DNA of 64,000 nucleotides, taken from positions 62,001 through 126,000 of the forward strand of contig NZ_JACHJP010000005.1 in assembly GCF_014203715.1 (NCBI RefSeq), in the 5' to 3' direction. Under the pieces are notes generated by a model that saw only the letters and a list, made by a program, of their open reading frames with translations, was not told where the DNA came from and searched no databases. Position numbers and translations under genes: made by a program. Positions 8,631 through 17,638 of this stretch are shown here, piece by piece. Within the stretch, counting starts at the first letter, position 1, and each line of letters starts with the position of its first letter. The stretch comes from Streptosporangium saharense. GTDB lineage: Bacteria > Actinomycetota > Actinomycetes > Streptosporangiales > Streptosporangiaceae.

Positions 8631-9803
8631 GTGAAGCTGTCGACCAGGCGTGGGACGCTGCTCGTGAACGGGACCCTGGCGGTCCTGTTGCTGGGCGGCG
8701 TGGGAATCGCCTTCTCCTCTCTCGGGGGATCCACCTCCTCCTCCGCGGAAACCGCCGCGACCGCGGGTGGTGTGGCGCGGGCCGTCTCGGTGACCCGGAG
8801 CACGGTGACCGCCTCGGTCTCCGCCTCGGGTGCCGTGGAGAGCGCCCGCGCCCGCTCGCTGGGCTTCGGGACGAACGGCACCGTCAAGAAGATCTACGTC
8901 GAGGTGGGGGACAAGGTCAAGAAGGGGCAGCTCCTGGCCAGGCTGGACGACAGCGCGGCCCGGGAGAGCCTGGACGCCGCGGCTGCGGCGCTCGACTCCG
9001 CCGACGACGACACCTCGACGGCCGCCCTCTACGCCCAGTACGTCAACGCGAGGAACACCTACCGGGAGGCCGGGCGCGCGGTGGCGGCGACGGTCATCAA
9101 GGCGCCGTTCGCCGGTACGGTCACCGCGGTCAACGGCACGGTCGGCGGCCCCGCGAGCGGCGGTTCGTCGGGCTCCTCCGGCTCCTCCGGCTCTTCCGGA
9201 GGGAACTCAGGCGGGACCTCGGGAGGGAACTCGGGCGGCGGGTCCAGCGGGTTCGTCGAGCTGGCCGACACCCGCAAGCTCCAGCTCGTCGGCACCTTCA
9301 CCGAGTCGGACATCACCAAGCTCAAGGTCGGCCAGAGCGCCTCGGTCACCTTCGACGCGCTGCCCGGCGTCACCGCGACCGGCAAGGTCACCCAGATCCA
9401 GCCGACCGCCTCGACCAGCAACAACGTCGTCCAGTATCCGGTGACGATCTCCTTCGTCCAGGTGCCCTCCGAGATCAGGCTCGGTCAGACGGCCACGGTC
9501 AAAGTGGTCGTCGGGGAGGCGGAGAACGTCCTGGTCGTCCCCTCGACCGTGGTCACCACGACGGGCGGACGCAGCACCGTGACCGTCCTGCGGGACGGGG
9601 CCCAGAGTCCCGTCACGGTCGAGGTCGGGGTCAGGGGCGACACGCTCACCGAGATCACCTCCGGACTCGCCGAGGGCGACCAGGTAGTCCGCCCGGCCGC
9701 GACCGGGACCAACCAGCAGGGCGGCTTCCCCGGCTTCGGCGGCGGAGGCGGAACCCGTGGCGGAGGTCCCGGTGGCGGCGGTGGGCTCGGGGGCGTCAGG
9801 TGA
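8631..9803 (+). CDS. HlyD/MacA-type efflux adaptor heading the ABC operon
   Basis: 390 residues, GTG start. Membrane anchor at about 12-33, then lipoyl half-domains and a beta-barrel domain ('ADTRKLQLVGTFTESDITKLKVGQ') and a membrane-proximal domain. The helical hairpin is reduced to about 40 residues and the second lipoyl half carries a 30-residue Ser/Gly linker (about 173-203), much shorter than the insert of the neighbouring adaptor. The C terminus is Gly-rich. The stop overlaps the ATPase start (GTGA), so adaptor, ATPase, permease, small membrane protein and regulator form one operon. In the absence of an outer membrane it probably gathers substrate or stabilises the permease at the outer face of the membrane. 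Confidence 0.85.
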   Translation: MKLSTRRGTLLVNGTLAVLLLGGVGIAFSSLGGSTSSSAETAATAGGVARAVSVTRSTVTASVSASGAVESARARSLGFGTNGTVKKIYVEVGDKVKKGQLLARLDDSAARESLDAAAAALDSADDDTSTAALYAQYVNARNTYREAGRAVAATVIKAPFAGTVTAVNGTVGGPASGGSSGSSGSSGSSGGNSGGTSGGNSGGGSSGFVELADTRKLQLVGTFTESDITKLKVGQSASVTFDALPGVTATGKVTQIQPTASTSNNVVQYPVTISFVQVPSEIRLGQTATVKVVVGEAENVLVVPSTVVTTTGGRSTVTVLRDGAQSPVTVEVGVRGDTLTEITSGLAEGDQVVRPAATGTNQQGGFPGFGGGGGTRGGGPGGGGGLGGVR

Positions 9804-10552
9804 CCGCCCCCGTCCTGTCCCTCACCGACATCACCAAGGTGTACGGCAGAGGCGACGCCCAGGTCAGGGCGTTGCGCGGGGTGTCCCTCACCGTCGAGAG
9901 GGGCGACTACGTGGCCGTCATGGGCGCCTCCGGCTCGGGCAAGTCCACGCTCATGAACATCCTGGGCTGCCTCGACATCCCCTCCTCGGGCCGCTACCTC
10001 ATCGACGGTGTGGACGTCGGAACCCTGGACGAGCGCAGGCTCGCCATCCTGCGCAACCGCAAGATCGGGTTCGTCTTCCAGTCGTTCAACCTCATCCCGA
10101 GGATGAGCGCGCTGGCCAACGTCGAACTGCCCATGGCCTACGGCGGGGTCTCCGCCACCGAGCGCAGGACCCGCGCGCTGGCCGCGCTTGAGCAGGTCGG
10201 CCTGTCCGACCGGGTACGGCACGAGCCCAACGAGCTGTCCGGAGGTCAGCAGCAGCGGGTCGCCGTGGCCAGGGCGCTGGTCACCTCGCCCGCCCTGCTG
10301 CTCGCCGACGAGCCGACGGGAAACCTCGACACCAAGGCGACCGGGGACGTGCTGGAGATCCTCGACGGGCTCAGCGAGGCCGGCCGTACGATCGTGCTCA
10401 TCACCCACGAGGACGACGTCGCCGCGCACGCCAAGCGGGTCATCCGCCTGGTCGACGGACTGGTCGTGGACGACCACCGTCAGGCGCCGGTCGACGGCCC
10501 ACCGCCCCGCTCGGCCACCAGGACCCAGCCCGTGCCGGGAGGCGCCTCGTGA
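9800..10552 (+). CDS. ABC transporter ATPase, MacB/LolD type
   Basis: 250 residues from a GTG that overlaps the preceding stop. Walker A is GASGSGKST (about 43-51), the Q-loop 'FVFQSFNLIPRMSALANVELPM' is of the MacB/LolD class, the signature is LSGGQQQRVAVARAL, Walker B is LLLADEPTGNLD, and the switch His is in ITHEDD. The C-terminal 20 residues are Pro/Arg-rich and dispensable-looking. It drives the permease encoded next in a mechanotransmission-type exporter for drugs, peptides or lipids. The longer frame running back into the adaptor gene is not coding. Confidence 0.95.
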   Translation: MTAPVLSLTDITKVYGRGDAQVRALRGVSLTVERGDYVAVMGASGSGKSTLMNILGCLDIPSSGRYLIDGVDVGTLDERRLAILRNRKIGFVFQSFNLIPRMSALANVELPMAYGGVSATERRTRALAALEQVGLSDRVRHEPNELSGGQQQRVAVARALVTSPALLLADEPTGNLDTKATGDVLEILDGLSEAGRTIVLITHEDDVAAHAKRVIRLVDGLVVDDHRQAPVDGPPPRSATRTQPVPGGAS

Positions 10553-11805
10553 GCAGGCTGGAGATCCTGCGCTTCGCGCTGCGCGGCCTCGCCGCCAACA
10601 AGCTGCGCAGTTTCCTGACGACGCTGGGCATCCTGATCGGGGTCGCCGCGGTGATCCTGCTGGTCGCCTTCGGTGAGGGCGCCTCGCAGAGCATCCAGAA
10701 GAGCATCCAGCGGCTCGGCGCCAACACCCTGACCGTCTCCGCCTCCTTCGGCGGGGGCGGCTTCGGCGGCCCCGCCGCGGGTGGGAGCAGGCAGGGCAAC
10801 GGCCCCCGCACCCAGGCCAGGCAGCTCACCCTTGAGGACGCCAAGGCCCTGGCCGATCCCGAGCAGGTGCCCTCGGCCAAGAGCGTCTCCCCGGTGGTGA
10901 GCACCGGTTCGGCGACCGCCGTACGCGACGGTGCGAGTCACACGATCTCCCAGCTCGTGGGCACCTACCCCAGCTACTTCGAGGCGACGAACAAGCCCGT
11001 CGAGACCGGGTCCTACTTCGTCAACGACGACGTGCTCGCGGCGCGGAAGGTCATGGTGGTCGGCAAGACGGTCGCGACGGAGCTGTTCGGCACCGCGAAC
11101 CCGGTCGGCGAGCAGGTCAGCCTCTCCGGGGTGCCGTTCACCGTGATCGGGGTGCTGAAGGAGTCGGGCTCCTCGGGACTCGGCTCCCAGGACGCCGACG
11201 ACGTGGCCATCGTGCCGCTGCCCGCCGTACAGCAGAGTCTGACGGGGTTCGGCGCGCTCAGCTCGATCGTGGTGCAGGCGACCGGGACCGACACGACCAC
11301 CTCGGCGCAGAACGAGGTGACCGCGGTGCTCAACCAGCGCCACGGCATCACCCCGACGGGCAGCGCGGACTACCGCATCCTGAACCAGGCGACCCTGCAG
11401 GAGACGGTCAGCTCGACCGTGGGGATCTTCACCGGCCTGCTCGGCGCGGTCGCCGCGATCTCCCTGCTCGTCGGCGGCATCGGCATCACGAACATCATGC
11501 TGGTCACCGTCACCGAGCGGACCAGGGAGATCGGCATCAGGAAGGCGATCGGCGCGCCCAGGGGAGCCATCCTCGGCCAGTTCCTGCTTGAGGCGACGGT
11601 GCTGAGCCTGCTGGGCGGGCTGACGGGCGTGCTGATCGCGTTCGTCGGCACCCGCTTCACGGTCGCGGGCATCGAACCGGTGCTGGTGCCGTCCTCGATC
11701 GCGTTGGCCCTGGGCGTCTCCGTGGGCATCGGGCTGTTCTTCGGCGGCTACCCGGCGAACCGGGCGGCCAAGCTCAGACCCATCGAGGCGCTGCGCCACG
11801 AATGA
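10549..11805 (+). CDS. ABC transporter permease, MacB/FtsX family
   Basis: 418 residues, GTG start overlapping the ATPase stop. It has the MacB plan: TM1 near residues 20-42 ('LRSFLTTLGILIGVAAVILLVAFG'), a large extracytoplasmic domain (about 45-280) and three C-terminal helices, including 'GGIGITNIMLVTVTERTREIGIRKAIGAPR', the FtsX signature. The extracytoplasmic domain has a Gly/Phe-rich loop (about 64-90) not usual in MacB. It works with the preceding ATPase and adaptor. Confidence 0.93.
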   Translation: MSRLEILRFALRGLAANKLRSFLTTLGILIGVAAVILLVAFGEGASQSIQKSIQRLGANTLTVSASFGGGGFGGPAAGGSRQGNGPRTQARQLTLEDAKALADPEQVPSAKSVSPVVSTGSATAVRDGASHTISQLVGTYPSYFEATNKPVETGSYFVNDDVLAARKVMVVGKTVATELFGTANPVGEQVSLSGVPFTVIGVLKESGSSGLGSQDADDVAIVPLPAVQQSLTGFGALSSIVVQATGTDTTTSAQNEVTAVLNQRHGITPTGSADYRILNQATLQETVSSTVGIFTGLLGAVAAISLLVGGIGITNIMLVTVTERTREIGIRKAIGAPRGAILGQFLLEATVLSLLGGLTGVLIAFVGTRFTVAGIEPVLVPSSIALALGVSVGIGLFFGGYPANRAAKLRPIEALRHE

Positions 11806-11841
11806 CCTGTACGACCTGTGCGAGCTATACGAGGAGAAGAG

Positions 11842-12414
11842 ATGGGCGACGGCGCGGACGACAAGGCCCCGGCGCGGGAGTTGCTTGAGTCCTCCCCGTT
11901 CAAGGGCGACCTGGACGGCGAGCTCGCGGCCGGGGGCAGGCGTGGGATCTCCAAGCTCACCCTGGTGCTCGGCGCGGCCCTCGCGCTCGTCGTCGGGGTG
12001 ATCGTGGGCATCCAGGCGCAGAAGGCGCTCGGCGCGCCGACCGGCGACCGGGCTAATGCCGTACGGCAGGGCCCGGGTGGTTACGGCGCTCCCGGCGGCT
12101 ACGGGCAGCGCGGCGGATTCGGCGGCGGCCAAGGAAACGGGCAGGGGAACGGGCAGCGTGGTGGATTCGGCGGTGGCCAGGGTGGCATGACCGTCGGCAC
12201 CGTGCAGAAGGTCGAGGGCGGCAAGGTCTACCTCCAGCAGCAGGACGGGACCGTCGTCACCGTGAACACCACAGACGAGACGAACGTGCGGATCTCCAAG
12301 GAAGGCAAGGTCAGCGACCTGACTGCGGGCGGCACGGTCGTCGTGCAGGGCGCCAAGGGCGAGGACGGCTCCGTCACCGCGACCTCGATCAGCGAGGGTG
12401 GGGGCAGGCGATGA
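11842..12414 (+). CDS. Membrane-anchored Gly-rich protein with DUF5666-like domain
   Basis: 190 residues. The ATG at 11842 follows a strong ribosome site (gaggagaag), so I prefer it to the upstream GTG at 11818. A cytoplasmic N terminus (about 35 residues) leads to one membrane helix (about 37-60), then a Gly/Gln/Asn-rich linker with 'RGGFGGGQGNGQ' repeats, and a C-terminal beta domain ('GTVQKVEGGKVYLQQQDG...VRISKEGKVSDLTAGGTVVVQG') resembling DUF5666 OB-like folds. It is transcribed with the pump and overlaps the regulator start by four bases. It may be an accessory periplasmic-side subunit. Confidence 0.75.
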   Translation: MGDGADDKAPARELLESSPFKGDLDGELAAGGRRGISKLTLVLGAALALVVGVIVGIQAQKALGAPTGDRANAVRQGPGGYGAPGGYGQRGGFGGGQGNGQGNGQRGGFGGGQGGMTVGTVQKVEGGKVYLQQQDGTVVTVNTTDETNVRISKEGKVSDLTAGGTVVVQGAKGEDGSVTATSISEGGGRR

Positions 12415-13184
12415 CGGTCTCCTCTCTCAGGAAACGTTCAGCCGGACCTGAGCTGCGTTCCAGGGGGGTGGGCAAGCCTCGTGATGTGCTGGACAAGGTC
12501 GAAGCCAGGTTGCTGATCGTCGACGACGAGCCGAACATCCGCGAGCTGCTCTCCGTCAGCCTGCGCAGATCCGGCTTCGAGGTGGTGACGGCGGCCGACG
12601 GCAGGGAGGCCGTGCACTTCGCCGAACGTATCCGCCCCGACCTGGTCGTGCTCGACGTGATGCTGCCGGACATGGACGGGTTCACGGTCGCCGGGCGGCT
12701 GCGGGCGATGGGCGGGCAGATCCCCGTGCTCTTCCTGACCGCGAGGGACGCCACCGACGACAAGGTCACCGGTCTGCGGGTCGCCGACGACTACGTGACC
12801 AAGCCGTTCAGTCTTGAGGAGGTCCTGGCCCGCATCCGGGCCGTGCTGCGCCGTACGCGAGGGGACCTGGACCTGCCCGTCCGCCTGAAGGTCGCCGACC
12901 TGGAGCTGGACGAGGAGGCGCACCAGGTCTGGCGCGCGGGCAATGCCGTACGGCTCTCGCCGACGGAGTTCAAGCTGCTGCACTACTTCATGGTCAACAC
13001 GGGCAGGGTGCTGTCCAAGGCGCAGATCCTCGACCACGTCTGGAACTACGACTTCGGGGGAGACGCCGGGGTCGTCGAGTCCTATGTCTCCTATCTCCGG
13101 CGCAAGGTGGACATGACCGAACCACGGCTCATCCACACCTTGAGGGGCGTTGGGTATGTTCTCCGGCCGCCCCAGAGTGATTGA
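12411..13184 (+). CDS. Orphan OmpR-family response regulator
   Basis: 257 residues from an ATG overlapping the previous stop. The receiver begins only at residue 31, so there is an unusual 30-residue basic N-terminal extension unless an internal start is used. Phospho-acceptor Asp82 and TKPF are present. Relative to the paralogue at 4502, the conserved GLxxGxDDY loop lacks one residue (GLRVADDY), an in-frame loss of one codon next to the Lys. The winged helix is complete. No kinase gene follows: the next 260 bases are non-coding. It may be served by the kinase at 5233. Confidence 0.9.
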   Translation: MTVSSLRKRSAGPELRSRGVGKPRDVLDKVEARLLIVDDEPNIRELLSVSLRRSGFEVVTAADGREAVHFAERIRPDLVVLDVMLPDMDGFTVAGRLRAMGGQIPVLFLTARDATDDKVTGLRVADDYVTKPFSLEEVLARIRAVLRRTRGDLDLPVRLKVADLELDEEAHQVWRAGNAVRLSPTEFKLLHYFMVNTGRVLSKAQILDHVWNYDFGGDAGVVESYVSYLRRKVDMTEPRLIHTLRGVGYVLRPPQSD

Positions 13185-13187
13185 ATA

Positions 13188-13204
13188 TTCAGCGGACATT
13201 CAGC
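13188..13204 (+). promoter_or_regulatory. Direct repeat TTCAGC-N5-TTCAGC
   Basis: Two identical TTCAGC hexamers lie 11 bases apart, one helical turn, immediately after the regulator stop, followed by TTCGGCTCAAG. OmpR-family dimers bind head-to-tail repeats with this spacing. A similar GCTCAAGT stretch occurs at 8598-8605 upstream of the adaptor. The site could be the box of either OmpR-type regulator here, but binding is inferred from spacing only. Confidence 0.4.
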
Positions 13205-13353
13205 TTCGGCTCAAGTGACCCTGAGCTTCGGGTGTTCCAATGAACAGCGAGTGACCCCCGATCACCCCGCGGTCGCGCGGAAGGGTCGGGCTCGCCTCCA
13301 GCTGCGGGGGAGACGAGCTCGGACGAAGCCCTCACGCGGACTTCGGGGTTAAG

Positions 13354-13404
13354 GCCCCACCGCTCTACCGGGTTCGCCCCCGTGATCCGGTCGAGCGGTG
13401 GGGC
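13354..13404. terminator. Long hairpin between efflux operon and GTPase operon
   Basis: GCCCCACCGCTC (13354-13365) pairs perfectly with GAGCGGTGGGGC (13393-13404), and an inner ACCGG (13367-13371) pairs with CCGGT (13387-13391) after one mismatch, leaving a 15-base loop. The 262-base gap from 13185 to 13446 holds no gene. This is the likely end of the efflux transcript; 'caaaacc' follows in place of a T tract. Confidence 0.6.
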
Positions 13405-13446
13405 AAAACCATGTCTAGGGGGCGTTCGCCGGGGAAAGTCGCTCCT

Positions 13447-15360
13447 ATGAGCCGGAGCGACGGGCTGCTTGAGGCGCTGCGCGAGCTGCGGCGCCACCTC
13501 GACCGCGATCTTTTCCCCCTGGCCGCCGGTGACGCGCCGGCCGGACGTGCCGCCCAGCGGGAGCTGGCCGGCCAACTCGACGACTACCTGATCCCCAGGC
13601 TGACCGCGCTCGACGCCCCGCTGCTGGCCGTCGTCGGCGGCTCGACGGGGGCGGGCAAGTCCACGCTGGTCAACTCCGTCGTCGGCACCGACGTCACCGA
13701 ACCGGGGGTGCTGCGGCCGACCACGCTCGCGCCGACCCTGGTGACCAATCCCGCCGACGAGGCGTGGTTCACCGCCCAGCACGTCCTGCCCGGTCTGCCC
13801 CGCGTCACCGGCGCCCGTGGGCAGCCCGGCACGCTGCGGGTGGTCACCGCGCCCTCGCTGCCCGCAGGTCTGGCCCTGCTCGACGCGCCGGACATCGACT
13901 CGGTCGTGGCCGCGAACCGCGAACTGGCCGCGCAACTGCTCGCCGCAGCCGACCTGTGGCTGTTCACGACCACCGCCGCCCGCTACGCCGACGAGGTGCC
14001 GTGGGGCTTCCTGCGCGCGGCCAGGGAACGCAGCACCGCGCTCGCGGTCGTGCTCTCACGGGTGCCCCCCGAGGCCATGGGCGTCGTCAGGAAGGATCTG
14101 GCCAGGCTCCTTGAGGAGAACGGCCTCGGCGGGACCCGGCTGTTCGAGGTGCCCGAGCTGACGCTGCCCGAGGAGAACGGCCGCCTGCCGCGCTCCGCCG
14201 TACGGGACGTCACCGACTGGCTGACCGGCATCGCCGCCGACTCGCAGGCCCGCGCGCGGGTGGTGCGCCAGACCCTGTCCGGGGCGCTGGAGAGCCTCGC
14301 CGTGCGGGTGCCCGCGCTGGCCGACGCCGTCGACCACCAGCACGCCGCCGCCAGGGAGCTGCGCTCGCTGACGGCCGACGCCTACACCGCCGGTCTGGCC
14401 GCCTTCGACGAGGGCATGCTCGACGGGTCGCTGCTGCGCGGTGAGGTGCTGGCCCGCTGGCAGGACTTCATCGGCACCGGCGACCTGATGCGCTCCCTGG
14501 AGAGCAGGGTCGGCAGGTTCAGGGACCGGATGGTCGCGCTGTTCACCGGCCGCCCCGCCCCGGAGAACGACCTGCGGGTCGCGCTGGAGAGCGGCGTCGA
14601 GGCGCTGATCAGGGCCTCGGCCGACGGCGCCGCAGAACGCGCCCTCGACGCCTGGACCGCGCGACCCACGGGCCGCGCCCTGCTTGAGGAGGCGGGGGTC
14701 GTGGCGGCGGGACGCCTGGGCAGGGCCTCGTCCGACCTGCCGACCAGGGCAGAGACGGCGGTCAGGGGCTGGCAGGGATACGTGCTCGACCTGGTCCGTG
14801 AGGAGGGCGCCGACCGGCGGAGCGTGGCGAGGTTCACCTCCTACGGCGTCAACGGCGCCGGGCTGCTGCTGATGCTCGCGGTGTTCGCCTCGACCGGTGG
14901 CCTGACCGGCATCGAGGTCGGCATCGCCGGAGGCACCAGCGTGCTGAGCCAGAAGCTCCTTGAGGCGGTCTTCGGGGACCAGGCCGTACGGACCCTCACC
15001 GTCAAGGCCCGCGCGGACCTGCGAGCCAGGGTGGCCATCCTCCTCGACGAGGAGGCCGACCGGTTCACCGGCCTCCTGGACGCGGTCGAACCCCCGAGGG
15101 AGGTCGGCACCGCACTACGCGAGGTGGCGGTAGCCGTACGAGAACGCAGGAGAGAACTCCCCTCGACGGGGGGTGGACCGGAGCTCGGAGGCAGACCGGA
15201 CGCGGTGCGTGGGGACGAGCCGGGCGAGGTGACCGGAAGCGGACCGGGTGGGACGCCTGGGGATGGGCTGCGTGGGGTGTCCGGAGGCGGACCGGATGGG
15301 GGCTCGCGGGGGGTCGCCGGGGGCGGATCGGATGGGGCGCGTGAGGGGGAGGAGTGGTGA
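13447..15360 (+). CDS. Dynamin-like GTPase, first of pair
   Basis: 637 residues from ATG 13447, chosen over GTG/ATG at 13411 because the family starts near the helical 'LLEALRELRRHLDR'. G1 is GGSTGAGKST (64-73) and G3 DAPD (146-149); a canonical G4 N/TKxD is not evident ('VVLSRVPPEA' stands there). A long helical region follows, with a hydrophobic membrane paddle at about 475-525. The C-terminal 70 residues are Gly/Pro/Asp-rich and disordered. The stop overlaps the next GTPase start. The arrangement recalls the Streptomyces DynA/DynB pair that stabilises FtsZ rings at sporulation septa; that parallel is inference. Confidence 0.75.
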   Translation: MSRSDGLLEALRELRRHLDRDLFPLAAGDAPAGRAAQRELAGQLDDYLIPRLTALDAPLLAVVGGSTGAGKSTLVNSVVGTDVTEPGVLRPTTLAPTLVTNPADEAWFTAQHVLPGLPRVTGARGQPGTLRVVTAPSLPAGLALLDAPDIDSVVAANRELAAQLLAAADLWLFTTTAARYADEVPWGFLRAARERSTALAVVLSRVPPEAMGVVRKDLARLLEENGLGGTRLFEVPELTLPEENGRLPRSAVRDVTDWLTGIAADSQARARVVRQTLSGALESLAVRVPALADAVDHQHAAARELRSLTADAYTAGLAAFDEGMLDGSLLRGEVLARWQDFIGTGDLMRSLESRVGRFRDRMVALFTGRPAPENDLRVALESGVEALIRASADGAAERALDAWTARPTGRALLEEAGVVAAGRLGRASSDLPTRAETAVRGWQGYVLDLVREEGADRRSVARFTSYGVNGAGLLLMLAVFASTGGLTGIEVGIAGGTSVLSQKLLEAVFGDQAVRTLTVKARADLRARVAILLDEEADRFTGLLDAVEPPREVGTALREVAVAVRERRRELPSTGGGPELGGRPDAVRGDEPGEVTGSGPGGTPGDGLRGVSGGGPDGGSRGVAGGGSDGAREGEEW

Positions 15361-16979
15361 AGCTGCTGCGTCGCAAGGAGGCCGCCTCTCTCGACGACCG
15401 GCTCGACGCGCTGGCCAGGGCGGCGGACCTGGCCGAGGGACGGCTGGCCGAGGACGTGGTCGCCGGGGCGCGTTCCGTGGTCGCCCGAGCGGGGGTACGG
15501 CGTGGCCTGTCGGTGGGCCACACCGTGGTCGCGCTGGCCGGAGCCACCGGAAGCGGCAAGTCGTCGCTGTTCAACGCGCTGTCCGGCACCGAACTGGCCA
15601 CGGTCGGGGTGACCAGGCCGACCACCTCGACCGCGCAGGCCGCGCTCTGGGACGGCGAGGGCGCCGGGCCGCTGCTCGACTGGCTGGAGGTGCCCCGCCG
15701 CCACGAGGTGCCGAACGCCGAGGGTGAGGCGGCCGGGCTGATCCTGCTCGACCTGCCCGACCACGACTCGATCGAGCCCTCGCACCGGCTTGAGGTCGAT
15801 CGGCTGGTCGAGATGGTCGATCTGCTGGTGTGGGTGCTCGACCCGCAGAAGTACGCCGACGCGGCAGTTCACGACCGCTACCTTCGCCCGCTCGCCGGGC
15901 ACCGGGACGTGACGGTCGTCGTGCTCAACCAGATCGACCGGCTCAGCCAGGACGCCGCCCGGCGCTGCCTGGACGACCTGCGGCGGCTGCTCGATGAGGA
16001 CGGCCTTGGCGGCGTGCCGCTGTTCGGGATCTCCACGCGTACCGGGACAGGCATGCACGAACTCGGCAAGCTGCTGGCCGCCAGGGTCGCCGACCGGCGC
16101 TCGTGGGCCACCCGTCTTTCCGCCGACGTCGGTACGGCGGCCGCCCGGCTGGACACCGCCTCGGGAACCGGGAAGCCGTCGCGGGAGGACGTGGACGGCC
16201 TGGCCGGGCCGCTGACCGCCGCGCTGTCCGACGCGGCCGGGGTGCCGGTCGTGGTCAGGGCGGTCGCGACCTCGCACCGGCACCGTTCGATCGCCGCGAC
16301 CGGCTGGCCGCCGACCCGGTGGCTGCGCCGCTTCCGCCCCGACCCGCTGCGCCGCCTACGGCTGGCCGCCCAGACCGAGGGGCCGGTCGGCCGTACGTCG
16401 ATGCCCGCCGTCTCCGCCGTGCAGCGCTCCAAGATGGACACCGCGATCCGTCGCACCGCCGACACCGCCGCCGAAGGACTGCCCGAACCATGGGCGGCAG
16501 CCGTACGGCGTGCGGCGAGGTCGCATGGGGACGAGCTTGAGGACGGCCTCGACCGGGCGGTGGCCGCCACCTCGCTTGGTTCGGCGAGGAAGCCCGTGTG
16601 GTGGCGGGTTGTCGGGCTGGCGCAGTGGCTGGTGTTCGCGGTCGCCCTGGCGGGCGGCCTGTGGCTGCTCGGCCTCGCGGGCCTGGACTATCTCCGGCTG
16701 CCCAGGCCGTACATGCCAACGGCCGGAGAACTGCCCTGGCCCACGGTGCTGCTGGTCGGCGGCATCCTGCTGGGACTGCTGATCGCCGGACTCTCCCGCC
16801 TGGCAGCCTGGGCAGGCGGCCGCCGAAGGGCCCGCAAGGCGGGCAAGGCGCTGCGGGCGAACGTGGACAGGGTAGGCAGAGACCTCGTCCTCACCCCGAT
16901 CAACGACGAGGTGACCCGCCACAAAACCTTCACCGAAGCCCTCACCGTCGCCGAAGGGTCTGAACGGAGAGCTATCTAG
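15357..16979 (+). CDS. Dynamin-like/YfjP-type GTPase, second of pair
   Basis: About 540 residues; tandem GTGs at 15354 and 15357 follow a GGGGGAGGAG ribosome site, the second overlapping the preceding stop. G1 GATGSGKSS (63-71), G3 DLPD (133-136) and G4 NQID (192-195) are all present. Two membrane helices lie at about 422-442 and 460-482, followed by a basic tail. It would form a heteromeric membrane GTPase with its partner. The TAG stop lies inside the CTAG that borders the IS701-like element, so the last residues may be native or set by the insertion. Confidence 0.8.
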   Translation: MKLLRRKEAASLDDRLDALARAADLAEGRLAEDVVAGARSVVARAGVRRGLSVGHTVVALAGATGSGKSSLFNALSGTELATVGVTRPTTSTAQAALWDGEGAGPLLDWLEVPRRHEVPNAEGEAAGLILLDLPDHDSIEPSHRLEVDRLVEMVDLLVWVLDPQKYADAAVHDRYLRPLAGHRDVTVVVLNQIDRLSQDAARRCLDDLRRLLDEDGLGGVPLFGISTRTGTGMHELGKLLAARVADRRSWATRLSADVGTAAARLDTASGTGKPSREDVDGLAGPLTAALSDAAGVPVVVRAVATSHRHRSIAATGWPPTRWLRRFRPDPLRRLRLAAQTEGPVGRTSMPAVSAVQRSKMDTAIRRTADTAAEGLPEPWAAAVRRAARSHGDELEDGLDRAVAATSLGSARKPVWWRVVGLAQWLVFAVALAGGLWLLGLAGLDYLRLPRPYMPTAGELPWPTVLLVGGILLGLLIAGLSRLAAWAGGRRRARKAGKALRANVDRVGRDLVLTPINDEVTRHKTFTEALTVAEGSERRAI

Positions 16980-17520
16980 TACTCCAGTGACACTTCGCGA
17001 TCATTGCTCGGACCCGCCCGGCTGGGGTGGCGTAGGCGAGGAAGACGCCGATCTGGCAGTTCTCGATGCGGCCCGCGGTGCCGCTGTATTGCCGCTGCAC
17101 TCCGGCCGAGCCGGTGCCCTTCTTGACGAAGCCGGTCTCATCGGCGATCAGCACGCCGTCGGGGCCGAGCCGGTCGACCACGAAGTCCCGGATGCCATCG
17201 CGGACCGCATCGGCGTCCCAGCGGGCGGTGCGGAGCAGTCGCTGCAGGGTCTGCGGGCCGGTCAGTCCGGCGTGCTCGGCCAGGTTCCAGCAATTCTTGC
17301 GGTCGATGTCGGCCAATAGGGCGCGTACGTAGGCGGTGGCGGCGCGGCGTGGTTCGACGCGGCCGAAGTGGCTGGCGATTCGGGTCATCAGCTCGTTGAA
17401 GATGACCATCCAGCCGTCAGGGTCCACGCTGTGGAGCGCGGCCACCGCACGATCTTTGGTTGTCTTCACAAACTCCGAACGATCACGCGGTGGCCGTTGC
17501 CATGTGACCCGATCCCACAA
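16972..17520 (-). pseudogene. IS701-family transposase, N-terminal fragment
   Basis: 182 codons from a TTG. The N-terminal half of an IS701-type DDE transposase is recognisable: '[19 protein letters not shown]', '[14 protein letters not shown]', then the first catalytic Asp region '[12 protein letters not shown]' and '[12 protein letters not shown]'. After that the frame runs straight into the terminal repeat and ends in the CTAG, where an intact protein would continue for about 200 more residues with the remaining catalytic residues. It is therefore an internally deleted, MITE-like remnant and cannot be active. Confidence 0.85.
16980..17002 (+). repeat. IS701-like terminal inverted repeat, left
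   Basis: TACTCCAGTGACACTTCGCGATC. It matches the inner end (17521-17543, complement) at 21 of 23 positions, and its first 18 bases match the outer right end (20014-20031, complement) exactly. Confidence 0.8.
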
Positions 17521-17543
17521 GATCGTGAACTGTCACTGGAGTA
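17521..17543 (-). repeat. IS701-like terminal inverted repeat, inner
   Basis: GATCGTGAACTGTCACTGGAGTA directly upstream of the transposase start and followed by TTAG, another YTAR. It pairs with 16980-17002 to bound a 564-base remnant, but its flanking tetranucleotide differs from the CTAG on the other side. Confidence 0.8.
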
Positions 17544-17638
17544 TTAGTCATGGGCTACCGGAACCGTCAGGGCCTGGTGAGTCACCGCCGGATCCCGGCC
17601 GAGGTGCCCGGCCCGGCGGCCGGGCACCGGTCGTCGGG

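Noticed and set aside
13185..13446. Possible histidine kinase for the orphan regulator
   Set aside because: Only 262 bases before the GTPase; no kinase motif in any frame.
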